DNA from: JAJDNW01 sp039714495
GTDB taxonomy: Bacteria; Desulfobacterota; Desulfobacteria; Desulfobacterales; B30-G6
DNA length: 17,567 bases
Direction: 5' to 3'
Assembly: GCA_039714495.1 (NCBI GenBank)
Contig: JBDLJD010000091.1
Location: 1 to 17,567 of the forward strand
Part shown: positions 1 through 7,449 of the stretch, one piece after another
How positions within the stretch are numbered: position 1 is the first letter of the stretch
Layout of the letters: each line of letters opens with the position of its first letter
The notes under the pieces: generated by a model
Told to the model about the DNA's origin: nothing
What the model saw: only the letters and a program-made list of their open reading frames with translations
Databases searched by the model: none
Position numbers and translations under genes: made by a program

Positions 1-18
1 GTAATATCGCGCGCAGCG

Positions 19-1290
19 CTATTTCCCACCCAAAACGAACGCCCTTGCCTGGGCCACGGCCCTGTCCAGGCGTTCAGCCACCCAGTCCATTTCGTTTCTG
101 TTCATGGTCAGGGGCGGCAGCAGCTGGCAAACAGATGGATCGTTGTTAGCGTACACCATCAACAAATCGTTGTCATAGGCTGTCTTGCTGACCACCTGCC
201 CAGAGATCTCCCCCTTGAACACCAGCCCCATCATCAAACCGAGCTGCCGGAAACCAATGACAAAATCTCCGTATTTTTCCTTGAGCCTGTCCGCACATTC
301 CCTGAAATCAACGGCCAGGGTGTTGACATGGTTCAGAAATGCCGGTTCCGCGGATATCTCCAGCACGCGTCCGGCAACACAGCAGCCGATTTCAGCCCCG
401 CCAAAAGTCGAAACATGGATGAAGGGGTCTTCGTGAAAAACCTGTTCAAGGGGAGTCCGCAGCACTGTTGCCGTTATGGGGTAAATCCCCCCGGAGAGCC
501 CCTTGCCCAGGACCACCATGTCCGGAACCACATCATAATGCTCGAATCCCCAGAGCCTTCCGGTCCGTCCCAGCCCTGTCTGCACTTCATCGATGATAAA
601 GATCGCCCCTGTCCGGGTGCACAGATCCCGGACAGCCGCCAGGTAATCCAAGGGGGGCATCACCATACCCAAGGTGGCTGGTATGGTTTCCAGGATAACG
701 GCGGCGGTATCCTCCCCGATGTTTGATTGTAGGCCGGCAACATCGCCAAACGGAACCTGTTCAAATCCCGCGGCGGAAATGCGGAACGGTTCCCGGTATC
801 GCCGGTCCCCGGCCGCCAGGGCAAGCCCTGTGTGGCCATGGTAGCCGCCTTTGGCAGAGATTATTTTCTCCCGGCCGGTATAGCCGCGAGCAACCTTAAT
901 GGCCAGATCCACGGCCTCCCCCCCGGAAACACCGAACACCGTGTAGTCAAGATCTGCAGGCATCAGGCTTGCTAACTGCTCAGCCAGCTCCGCCCGCATG
1001 CGGCTCATGAGATGTCCGTTCCCGATGTCGAATCTGTCCAGGCCCCCTTTGAGGATTTCAATCAGTTCCGGATTACGGTGCCCCAGGTTGTACACCCCGC
1101 CATTGCAGTGCAGATTAAACAGCTTTTTTTGGCCGTCCATATCGGCCAGATACATGCCCTGGCGCTCCCCCATGACCAGATCCATACCCAATGTCTGAAA
1201 AAAATCGGCTTTTCCAGACGATACGTGGTTTCGGAAACGGGAGATTACATCTCTTTTCTCTTTAGAAACATTTTTGTTTTCTATGCTCAT
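19..1290 (-). CDS. Class III PLP-dependent aminotransferase
   Basis: A 423-residue fold-type I, class III aminotransferase of the acetylornithine/ornithine/4-aminobutyrate group. Visible landmarks are SGGEAVDLA at residues 122-130 (phosphate-binding turn), a GYHGHT stretch at 149-154, IIDEVQTGLGRTG from about 232 (Asp234 should contact the pyridine nitrogen of PLP), the Schiff-base lysine Lys263 in LGKGLSGG, and STFGG at 294-298. Length is normal for the family and all catalytic elements are present. The start ATG at 1288-1290 has only a weak AGGGAT ribosome-binding match. It lies about 500 bp downstream of the phosphofructokinase gene on the same strand, with repeats between, so co-transcription is doubtful. 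The amino donor cannot be read from the sequence. An omega-amino acid or ornithine-like substrate is a family-level expectation only. Confidence 0.9.
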   Translation of the reverse strand: MSIENKNVSKEKRDVISRFRNHVSSGKADFFQTLGMDLVMGERQGMYLADMDGQKKLFNLHCNGGVYNLGHRNPELIEILKGGLDRFDIGNGHLMSRMRAELAEQLASLMPADLDYTVFGVSGGEAVDLAIKVARGYTGREKIISAKGGYHGHTGLALAAGDRRYREPFRISAAGFEQVPFGDVAGLQSNIGEDTAAVILETIPATLGMVMPPLDYLAAVRDLCTRTGAIFIIDEVQTGLGRTGRLWGFEHYDVVPDMVVLGKGLSGGIYPITATVLRTPLEQVFHEDPFIHVSTFGGAEIGCCVAGRVLEISAEPAFLNHVNTLAVDFRECADRLKEKYGDFVIGFRQLGLMMGLVFKGEISGQVVSKTAYDNDLLMVYANNDPSVCQLLPPLTMNRNEMDWVAERLDRAVAQARAFVLGGK

Positions 1291-1310
1291 GTATCCCTAA
1301 TGTCCCCATG

Positions 1311-1416
1311 GTAATTTATAGTCATTCACTTCGTGTCATTCGCTTCGCTGTCATTAATTGTTGTTGGCAGCAAATCGCGTATTGCGACAATAAATTACGC
1401 GCGAAGCGCAAATGAC
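1311..1416. repeat. Dispersed intergenic repeat, copy 1
   Basis: About 105 bp that recurs near 7073-7170. Three blocks are identical in both copies: a 16-mer at 1332-1347 (CGTGTCATTCGCTTCG), a 15-mer at 1349-1363, and a 16-mer at 1388-1403 (CAATAAATTACGCGCG). This copy is also internally palindromic. GTCATTCGCTTCGC (1335-1348) is nearly complementary to 1401-1416, and TAATTGTTG is nearly complementary to CAATAAATTA, so the transcript could fold into one long hairpin. It lies just upstream of the aminotransferase start. A MITE- or REP-like non-autonomous repeat is the likely class. Confidence 0.7.
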
Positions 1417-1785
1417 GCCAGCAGGGATAAATCCCCGCGCTACATGGTTGAATCGAGGAATGGGCATGTAGGCCAGGGCTTCAGCCCTGCATCGTCTTCT
1501 GACCTCTGGCGGTCAAGTCCTGATTTAAAGTTGTCACTTTAGGTGTTGCATTGCAGTGTCTTAATACTTGATGATTGGACATTGAACATTGGTTATTGGA
1601 TATTCAAAAAGACAAAAGGCGAATGTCCAATTTCCAATAACGAATAGCCAATTTCCAAGTGTCCTTTGAGGTCCTCCGTCCTCTGTCTTCTGTCCTCTTC
1701 TATAGCTCTGTCCTCCATCCTCTGGGGTTCAGGCCTCTGACTCCCTACTGCCTACTCCTTACGCCCTACCACGCATAGCCCGGGG
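1417..1785. other. Non-coding gap with decayed repeats
   Basis: No convincing gene was found between the two minus-strand genes. The stretch holds a short perfect palindrome at 1474-1489 (CAGGGCT TC AGCCCTG), a 26 bp block at 1516-1541 matched 22 of 26 at 3995-4020, a long imperfect inverted repeat at 1574-1652, and a pyrimidine-rich tract at 1660-1770. That tract includes a CTCCCTACTGCCTACTCC-type block repeated at 3957-3985. No clear promoter or T-tract terminator was recognised. Confidence 0.5.
1574..1652. repeat. Imperfect inverted repeat, ~32 nt arms
   Basis: The left arm, 1574-1605, is built from ATTGGACATT and TTGGTTATTGG units. The right arm, 1621-1652, carries their reverse complements (AATGTCCAA, CCAATAACG, GCCAAT), separated by about 15 nt. 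The arms are imperfect but clearly related, and the folded form would be an AU-rich hairpin. It may be a decayed mobile repeat rather than a terminator, because no T tract follows in either direction. Confidence 0.5.
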
Positions 1786-3879
1786 CTACCGGCGAATAGC
1801 ATTCAGCACCAGCGTGATCGGTTTGTCCTCCTCGCCTTTTCCGTTAAGCCGGATCGGCCCCGGTTTTCTGAAATGGTCATCCCCGGGAACGGCCGCCAGC
1901 CAGTTTTCACGGCTGGCCTTGACCACCCTGAACGCATTGGAGTGGATATCCACAACACTCTTTTCAATGACCAATTCCAGCTTTCCTTTGCGCTCCTCGA
2001 GATGCATCAGGGAAGCGATGGGAATGCCCATGGGCTCCCATGCGGGAAAATCCCCTTCCAGATTCCTTATGGCCGCCATCTGACCGGTGGCGCCGTTGGC
2101 AATCAGGTTAAACACGGTCAAACCAAGATTATAGGTGTAGATGCAGTCAAAGCGCGTGGGGTCATTGCCGCGACCGTCATACCCGTAAAAATGGGTCTGG
2201 GTTTTAAAATCAGGCACGGACTTTTTATATATTTTTTCAACAGGCGCCGGTATAGGTTCGCCACGCCCCAGGACACCGGCAGCTACCAGGGCCTGGGTCA
2301 GGGTCTTGATGGAAATTATAGATTCTTTGACCAGCAGATAGGGTGCTTTGGCGTAGTTCCTGAAGAGAACCGGGCCAAACAACACGGGATCGAGCCCTCC
2401 CTTTTCCAGGGTTTTATGGTAGTAGGCCGTCTCAATGCCTACTTTATACCTGCCCTGCTCCCTTAAAATGCCCAGATAGTCCGTTACTAACCCCATGATC
2501 ACTTTGTCGGTTTCCACTTGGGAAAACTGGAAATTGCCGTGGCTGTCCCGCTCCGTGAGGAGGCCTTCCTGGAAAAATACCGGAAGGTCATTGAAGAGGT
2601 CGTCATCCCTGCGGTTCCACACAGTAATGGAGGCGCCCTCTTCCGACTGTCGGGCCGTCCTCCTTAAATATTCCAGTTTGTCCTCCAACAGGGGAAACGT
2701 TTTATGAAAGCCTCGATCGTGGGTGGCATTGTGATCAGCTATGATGGTGTTGAGCTTGAGGATAAACACCTGAATCTCGTTGACGAATTCCAGAATACCT
2801 TCTGGAATGACGATCACCCCGTATTTTTTCCCCACGGCCGCTCTTCTGACGATACCGTTACAAATCACCCGGGAAAGATGCCTCAGGGTGATACCGTAAG
2901 CACTGTAATCGGTGGTGCGGCTGGCCGCAGCCTTCTCCAACCGGCGGTGGTCTGTGTAATCCGCCAGGTCTTCACCGATGAGCGTCATGTTGGCATGGGT
3001 CTGCAGGGCGACCTCGAGGGCCAGATGGCTAGCCACCCGCCCCATGACCTTGCAGATGTGCCAGTATTTCACGTCGGAACTGCTGTCGGTGCACAGGTTG
3101 CCAATGGCGTTGGCAAAGGCCCGTGCCGCCGTGTGAAACCCAAACGACATGGCGCAAAGGACCTTGCCGCCGGCATCCCGGACCTGGATATCGCCGTCTA
3201 TGGTTTTGGGCACACCGATGACCTGAATGCCATCCGCCGCCATTTCCTGCGCCAGAAAGGCGGCATTGGTATTGGAGTCGTCCCCGCCCACCACCACCAG
3301 AGCGTCCAGGTTCAACTTTTTGCAGGTTTCCCGGGATAGCGCCATTTTCTCGCTGGTGTCTATTTTGGCGCGGCCGGTCTTTATCATGGTGAAACCGCCC
3401 AGGTTCCGATGGGCATCCACCATTTCGCCGGTGATTTCGATCACCTCATTTTCAATTATGCCGTCCGGCCCCAGTAAAAATCCCAGGATAACAGATTCGG
3501 GATTTGCCTTTTTAGCAGCATCATATATCCCGGCAATGACATTGTGACCGCCCGGGGCCGGTCCTCCTGAAAAAACGATGCCGATGGTGCGTTGCCGGCT
3601 ATAGTCCTTTTCCGCCTCCCCACCGGAGTCGGCTTTAGCCTTGACGCGCTGAACTTTGTTGTCGATGATGCCGGGCAGTAGCACCCGTGCCTCACGGTCT
3701 TTTTCGAAACAATAGATGTCATCTTCTATCAGTTCTGTGGCATGCCCAGCCAACACATCGCATACAGGTGGCCGGTAAGCTGTTCTCTCAACAAATTCAG
3801 GATTTATTTTGTCAATGACTCGCACAGCTTCAGGATGAGACAGGAGTTCGTCCGTGGACAACATTTCTGGATCTGACAT
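1786..3879 (-). CDS. pfp: PPi-dependent 6-phosphofructokinase, long form
   Basis: A 697-residue pyrophosphate:fructose-6-phosphate 1-phosphotransferase, which reversibly interconverts fructose 6-phosphate and fructose 1,6-bisphosphate in the cytoplasm with PPi as phosphoryl donor. The N-terminal ~95 residues precede the fold. SGGPAPGG at 104-111 is the phosphate-binding loop, GGDDS at 198-202 has Asp where ATP-dependent enzymes have Gly, and PKTIDGD at 224-230 carries the catalytic Asp and the PPi-type Lys. GFHTA (247-251) and MGR (279-281) follow. GGDDS plus PKTIDGD is the established signature of PPi specificity. The length fits the long PFP clade (about 550-700 residues) and not the ~320-residue bacterial PfkA. 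The start at 3877-3879 is backed by a GGAGGT five bases upstream. The assignment is firm. The direction of flux in vivo is not visible. Confidence 0.93.
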   Translation of the reverse strand: MSDPEMLSTDELLSHPEAVRVIDKINPEFVERTAYRPPVCDVLAGHATELIEDDIYCFEKDREARVLLPGIIDNKVQRVKAKADSGGEAEKDYSRQRTIGIVFSGGPAPGGHNVIAGIYDAAKKANPESVILGFLLGPDGIIENEVIEITGEMVDAHRNLGGFTMIKTGRAKIDTSEKMALSRETCKKLNLDALVVVGGDDSNTNAAFLAQEMAADGIQVIGVPKTIDGDIQVRDAGGKVLCAMSFGFHTAARAFANAIGNLCTDSSSDVKYWHICKVMGRVASHLALEVALQTHANMTLIGEDLADYTDHRRLEKAAASRTTDYSAYGITLRHLSRVICNGIVRRAAVGKKYGVIVIPEGILEFVNEIQVFILKLNTIIADHNATHDRGFHKTFPLLEDKLEYLRRTARQSEEGASITVWNRRDDDLFNDLPVFFQEGLLTERDSHGNFQFSQVETDKVIMGLVTDYLGILREQGRYKVGIETAYYHKTLEKGGLDPVLFGPVLFRNYAKAPYLLVKESIISIKTLTQALVAAGVLGRGEPIPAPVEKIYKKSVPDFKTQTHFYGYDGRGNDPTRFDCIYTYNLGLTVFNLIANGATGQMAAIRNLEGDFPAWEPMGIPIASLMHLEERKGKLELVIEKSVVDIHSNAFRVVKASRENWLAAVPGDDHFRKPGPIRLNGKGEEDKPITLVLNAIRR

Positions 3880-3885
3880 TATTAG

Positions 3886-3891
3886 ACCTCC
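3886..3891 (-). promoter_or_regulatory. Shine-Dalgarno of pfp
   Basis: On the minus strand this reads GGAGGT, five bases before the ATG at 3879-3877, which fixes the start of the phosphofructokinase. Confidence 0.8.
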
Positions 3892-4304
3892 AAACTATTT
3901 AAGGTAGAATATCATGAGGACAGAGGGCAGATATCAGGCTCCCAGCTTACAGCATTCTCCCTACTACCTACTCCTTACTGCCTACTATTTGTATAGTCCT
4001 GATTAAAAGCTGCTACTTTATCGTTATACAGCATCGTCTCAAGAACAAATATTTAAAACCTATTAATACTCGCCCGACAACTTCAGTGTCAAGGAGTACA
4101 TTGGAAACAGGCAACCAATCTATCACCTGACCGTGTCTTGGCGGACGCTTCACATGGCGGGAATGCACGATGCGGGCACTGCTGCGGTGTTAATACAACT
4201 AAGGGGTTTACTTTCCAAATGTTATGTAATAAGGTTAAATTTTGTATTGGCCTAACATACCAATTTACCTGTTTTTACAATCCCAACCATCAAGGAGGCT
4301 AGAC
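3892..4304. other. Divergent intergenic region with repeat relics
   Basis: About 410 bp between the divergent pfp and ABC-importer genes, so it should hold promoters in both directions, although no confident -35/-10 pair was found. The left half (3957-4020) repeats material from the 1417-1785 gap: a CTCCCTACTACCTACTCC block at 3957 onward and a 26 bp block at 3995-4020. The right half is AT-rich, for example TTATGTAATAAGG near 4218-4230, a plausible promoter zone for the importer. The leader ends with AAGGAGG at 4292-4298, six bases before the binding-protein ATG. No small gene was supported. Confidence 0.45.
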
Positions 4305-5132
4305 ATGAAAAAAGCATTATTAACGGGGTTATTTGCCATTGCCGCACTGGGGCTCATTTTTTCGACCGCAGCGTTCGGTGCTGACATCGAACTCGCCAAG
4401 AAATCGACTGTTGAAAAGATTCTGAAAAGGGGCGAACTGCGCGTGGGGTTCGAGTCCGGCTACGTTCCTTTTGAAATGACCGACAAAACAGGTAAATTCA
4501 TCGGGTTTGATATGGATTTCGGTCGCCGCATGGCCAAGGCCATGGGCGTCAAGTTCGTGCCCGTCAATACAGCCTGGGACGGCATCATCCCCGCTCTCAT
4601 GACAGATAAATTCGACATCATCATGGGCGGCATGACCATTACCCAGGAAAGAAACCTGAAAATCAACTTTGCCGATCCCTACATCGTCGTGGGGCAAGCC
4701 ATCCTGCTCAACAAAAAGCATGAAGGCAAAGTGCTCTCCTACAAGGACTTGAACGACAAGAAATTCATCCTGACCTCCAGAATGGGCACCACCGGCGAGC
4801 AGGCCATCAAGAAGTATATCGGCAAAGCCACCTACAAAGGCTTTGAAAGCGAAGCCGAAGCCGGCCTGGAAGTCATCAACGGCAAGGCCGATGCGCTGGT
4901 GTACGACCTGCCTTTCATCGGTTTTCTGTACGGCAGCCAGGGCAAGGGCAAAACCGTTTTCCTGAACCAGCCGTTCACTTACGAACCTCTGGCCTGGGCC
5001 ATCAACAAGGGCGATCCCGACTTCCTCAACTTCCTGAACAACTTCCTGCAGCAGTCCAAGGGCGACGGGTTCTATGAAAAAGTGTACAATAAATGGATTA
5101 TCGGCTCCGACTGGAAAAAAGAACTCCAATAA
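4305..5132 (+). CDS. Polar amino acid ABC transporter, periplasmic binding protein
   Basis: A 275-residue secreted solute-binding protein of the SBP_bac_3 family (glutamine/histidine/arginine type). It has a Sec signal peptide (MKKALLTGLFAIAALGLIF core) with probable cleavage after AFG, then LKRGELRVGFESGYVPFEM, GFDMDFGRRMAKAMGVK and the MTDKFDIIMGGMTIT strand-helix motif typical of lobe 1. RMGTTGEQAIKKY in lobe 2 matches the ligand carboxylate-binding loop of the family. The reading frame is open further upstream to 4242, but AAGGAGG at 4292-4298 and the signal peptide place the start at 4305. It is the first gene of an importer operon. A strong hairpin after the gene would favour more binding protein than permease. 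The ligand is not determined. Glutamine or another polar amino acid is inferred from the family. Confidence 0.92.
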   Translation: MKKALLTGLFAIAALGLIFSTAAFGADIELAKKSTVEKILKRGELRVGFESGYVPFEMTDKTGKFIGFDMDFGRRMAKAMGVKFVPVNTAWDGIIPALMTDKFDIIMGGMTITQERNLKINFADPYIVVGQAILLNKKHEGKVLSYKDLNDKKFILTSRMGTTGEQAIKKYIGKATYKGFESEAEAGLEVINGKADALVYDLPFIGFLYGSQGKGKTVFLNQPFTYEPLAWAINKGDPDFLNFLNNFLQQSKGDGFYEKVYNKWIIGSDWKKELQ

Positions 5133-5165
5133 ATTTTCATGCTTTACTGATCATTTAAAACATAG

Positions 5166-5218
5166 TTCATGAATTGCGGTGTAAATACATGACCGCGTAT
5201 ATTTACTCATTTCATGAA
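5166..5218. repeat. Paired TTCATGAA palindromes
   Basis: The 8 bp palindrome TTCATGAA occurs at 5166-5173 and again at 5211-5218. Between them GCGGT/ACCGC and TAAATA/TATTTA are also mutually complementary. This may be a folded mRNA spacer or a pair of operator half-sites in the gap between binding protein and permease. It is too short to assign a function. Confidence 0.3.
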
Positions 5219-5227
5219 ATTTTATGA

Positions 5228-5266
5228 AAAGGCCGGCTGATCCACATATACGATCGGCCGGCCTTT
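5228..5266 (+). terminator. Intercistronic hairpin between binding protein and permease
   Basis: A 15 bp stem containing one U-G pair: AAAGGCCGGCTGATC (5228-5242) pairs with GATCGGCCGGCCTTT (5252-5266) around a 9 nt loop. The T run after it is poor (TTTCTATCTTTG), so it fits a leaky terminator or a 3'-end stabiliser that keeps binding-protein mRNA in excess over permease mRNA. That arrangement is common in ABC importer operons. The function is inferred from position. Confidence 0.65.
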
Positions 5267-5303
5267 CTATCTTTGCAACCGCTATGAACGGACACATCAG
5301 ATT

Positions 5304-6314
5304 ATGAATCAAAACACCCAAAATCAAAAGGCGCTCAGACCACCGGGCTACAACATGTGGGTCAGTGTTTTTGTCATTTTCGTCATTGTGGTTGCCGGCC
5401 TTTTCTATTACGCAACCCAAAAAATAGAATATGTCTGGCGCTGGAATCGCATGCCCATCTATTTTGCCTATGAGGACACCGTCGAAATTGCATCGGAAAT
5501 CGACGGGGAGGTGGAATCCCTGAAAAAGGATGGCGAAGAAACCATCATCATTGTCAAGGATTTGGATCAAACAGCGACCTACCGGGTCCCCACTGAAAAC
5601 CTGGATGTGGAGGAGGGCGAAATCATTTCCATTGGGGATGTTTTGGGGTTCTACACCGAGTGGAAACCCGGACTCCTGGTGATCGGCCTCTGGTTAACGT
5701 TGCAGGTGAGCGTCATGGCCACGATATTCGGCGTTATCATCGGCGTGGCCGGGGGGCTGGCGAGGATTTCAGCCAATCCGGCCCTGAAGTGGACCAGCAT
5801 CGTTTACGTTGAAATCATCCGGGGCTCCCCCCTGATGGTTCAGATCCTGATATGGTATTTTGTTTTGGGAACGCTCATCAACGACCTTTTGGCCACCTAT
5901 GGCATGGGCCGGCTGTCCGCCTTCTGGTATGGCGTGGCTTCTCTGGCCTGTTTTGCCGGAGCATATGTCACCGAAATTGTCCGGGCCGGCATCCAGTCCA
6001 TCCACCGCGGCCAGACAGAGGCCGCGCGTTCCCTGGGCATGTCGTATGCCCAGAGCATGTTCCACATTATCCTGCCCCAGGCCCTGCGCAGAATTCTGCC
6101 CCCTCTGGCAGGCCAGTTCATCAGCCTGATTAAGGATTCTTCGCTCCTGGGCATCATTGCCATTCGTGAATTGACCAAGGCCGCCCGGGAGGCGGTCACC
6201 GCGAGCCTGCAGCCGTTTGAAATCTACCTGGTCACGGCGGTGCTCTACCTTGTATTGACATTCACCCTTTCCATGTTTGTACAGCACCTTGAGAGGAGGT
6301 CGGCAACAAAGTGA
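5304..6314 (+). CDS. Polar amino acid ABC transporter permease with inserted extracytoplasmic domain
   Basis: A 336-residue HisM/GlnP-type inner-membrane permease. One membrane segment (about 18-38) is followed by about 80 polar residues (40-118), then the usual permease core from about 122 to 328. The core holds the EAA loop that contacts the ATPase (EAARSLGMSYAQSMFHIILP, about 240-258). Typical family members are about 220-250 residues, so residues 40-118 are extra. This insert has the pattern IDGEVESL...EGEIISIGDVLGFY, which resembles a barrel-sandwich (lipoyl/HlyD-like) fold, though that is inference. By the positive-inside rule it should lie outside the cytoplasmic membrane. The ATG at 5304 has only a poor ribosome-binding site. 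It overlaps the ATPase gene by four bases, indicating translational coupling. Confidence 0.9.
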   Translation: MNQNTQNQKALRPPGYNMWVSVFVIFVIVVAGLFYYATQKIEYVWRWNRMPIYFAYEDTVEIASEIDGEVESLKKDGEETIIIVKDLDQTATYRVPTENLDVEEGEIISIGDVLGFYTEWKPGLLVIGLWLTLQVSVMATIFGVIIGVAGGLARISANPALKWTSIVYVEIIRGSPLMVQILIWYFVLGTLINDLLATYGMGRLSAFWYGVASLACFAGAYVTEIVRAGIQSIHRGQTEAARSLGMSYAQSMFHIILPQALRRILPPLAGQFISLIKDSSLLGIIAIRELTKAAREAVTASLQPFEIYLVTAVLYLVLTFTLSMFVQHLERRSATK

Positions 6315-7042
6315 TTGAAGTCCAGCATATATACAAAACGTTTTTCATCCCCCATGAGGTCAAAGCCCTTGTAGATGTGACTGAAAAGATCGCCGCTGGT
6401 GAGGTGGTGGTTGTCTGTGGGCCCTCCGGTTCTGGCAAGAGTACTTTCTTGAGATGCCTCAACCGGCTGGAAAGGGCCGATTCCGGTCACATCATCATCG
6501 ACGGCATGGATGTGCTCGACCCCAAGACCAACATCAACAAGATCCGGGCCGAAGTAGGCATGGTTTTTCAGTCCTTTAACCTCTTCCCCCACAAAACGGT
6601 GTTCGAGAATGTCAACCTGGCCCAGACGGTGGTCCGCAAAAGATCCAAGGAGGATGCCAAGGAAAAGACCATGTTCCTGCTCAACAAGGTTGGCATTGCC
6701 GATAAATCCAATGGCTATCCAGACAACCTGTCGGGCGGCCAGCAGCAACGGGTGGCCATTGCCCGGGCACTGGCCATGGATCCCAAAGTGATGCTGTTTG
6801 ACGAGCCCACATCGGCACTGGATCCTGAAATGATCGGGGAGGTGCTGGATGTCATGAAAACCCTGGCCAAAGAAGGTATGACCATGGTGGTGGTCACCCA
6901 TGAAATGGGATTTGCCCGGGAGGTGGCGGACCGGGTCGTCTTCATGGATGAGGGTGCCGTGGTCGAGGTGGGAACCCCCGAACACTTTTTCACTAACCCG
7001 GAGCATGAAAGAACCAAGCTGTTTCTCAGCCAGATTTTATAA
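6311..7042 (+). CDS. Polar amino acid ABC transporter ATP-binding protein
   Basis: A 243-residue cytoplasmic ATPase that drives the importer encoded by the two preceding genes. All nucleotide-binding motifs are intact: Walker A GPSGSGKST (37-45), Q-loop Gln87 in MVFQSFNLFPH, signature LSGGQQQ (140-146), Walker B MLFDEPTSALD (161-171) with catalytic Glu165, and H-loop His197 in VVTHEMGFA. The sequence is of the GlnQ/HisP type and full length. It starts at GTG (6311-6313), overlapping the permease stop codon (GTGA), with AGGAGGT at 6294-6300 inside the permease gene. Start-stop overlap and a shared role make a single operon very likely. Confidence 0.95.
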   Translation: MIEVQHIYKTFFIPHEVKALVDVTEKIAAGEVVVVCGPSGSGKSTFLRCLNRLERADSGHIIIDGMDVLDPKTNINKIRAEVGMVFQSFNLFPHKTVFENVNLAQTVVRKRSKEDAKEKTMFLLNKVGIADKSNGYPDNLSGGQQQRVAIARALAMDPKVMLFDEPTSALDPEMIGEVLDVMKTLAKEGMTMVVVTHEMGFAREVADRVVFMDEGAVVEVGTPEHFFTNPEHERTKLFLSQIL

Positions 7043-7072
7043 AGCTGCACTTTCATTAGTTTGTCATTAATG

Positions 7073-7170
7073 GTAATTCACTCCGTGTCATTCGCTTCGA
7101 TGTCATTAATTGTTGCTGACAGCTGATAGCAAATTGCGGCAATAAATTACGCGCGTCAGCGCAAATTAAC
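7073..7170. repeat. Dispersed intergenic repeat, copy 2
   Basis: The second copy of the element at 1311-1416, in the same orientation. Shared exact blocks are at 7084-7099, 7101-7115 and 7140-7155, in the same order and with similar spacing. The right part has diverged (GTCAGCGCAAATTAAC instead of GAAGCGCAAATGAC), which weakens the outer stem seen in copy 1. A short GCCGCAGGC-type motif is then repeated near 7172-7200. It lies just after the importer operon. Confidence 0.7.
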
Positions 7171-7449
7171 GGCCGCAGGCCAAATGACAGCCGCAGGCGT
7201 AATTACAACTTGAGGCCGATTGACTTCCATAGGATGTTCTCCAACATATTGTGTAATTTTCTTCACAACCCTACTCTCCCTTGTGTTTTTTCTTTACAAG
7301 CCCCTCTGTTTCTGCTAAATTCCCAAGGTGGTGTAAGAATTCAGAATCAAAGGTAGAAGGCAGGAGCTGCGAACGCTGACAGCGATATGCTACCCATTAT
7401 CTTCAACCTTCAGCCTTCAACCTGTAAAAATCAGGAGATCTAAGGTTCC
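7171..7449. other. Intergenic region upstream of smc
   Basis: No gene was recognised. A weak terminator-like element sits at 7264-7291: CACAA (7264-7268) pairs with TTGTG (7281-7285) ahead of a T run, and could end the importer transcript. Near 7400-7425 lies a low-complexity CTTCAACCTTCAGCCTTCAACC tract like others in this window. Two candidate ribosome-binding sites precede smc: AGGAG at 7433-7437 and AAGG at 7442-7445. No clear smc promoter was identified. Confidence 0.4.

Noticed and set aside
1474..1489. CAGGGCTTCAGCCCTG palindrome as a terminator
   Set aside because: Only a 2 nt loop if fully paired, and no T tract on either strand. It is more likely part of the repeat background.
4242..4304. 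N-terminal extension of the binding protein
   Set aside because: A start at 4242 would put 21 residues before a textbook signal peptide. AAGGAGG at 4292-4298 supports ATG 4305.
4329..5129. Minus-strand open frame of 266 codons
   Set aside because: Lies wholly opposite the binding-protein gene, whose signal peptide and family motifs are clear. The translation has no recognisable domain.
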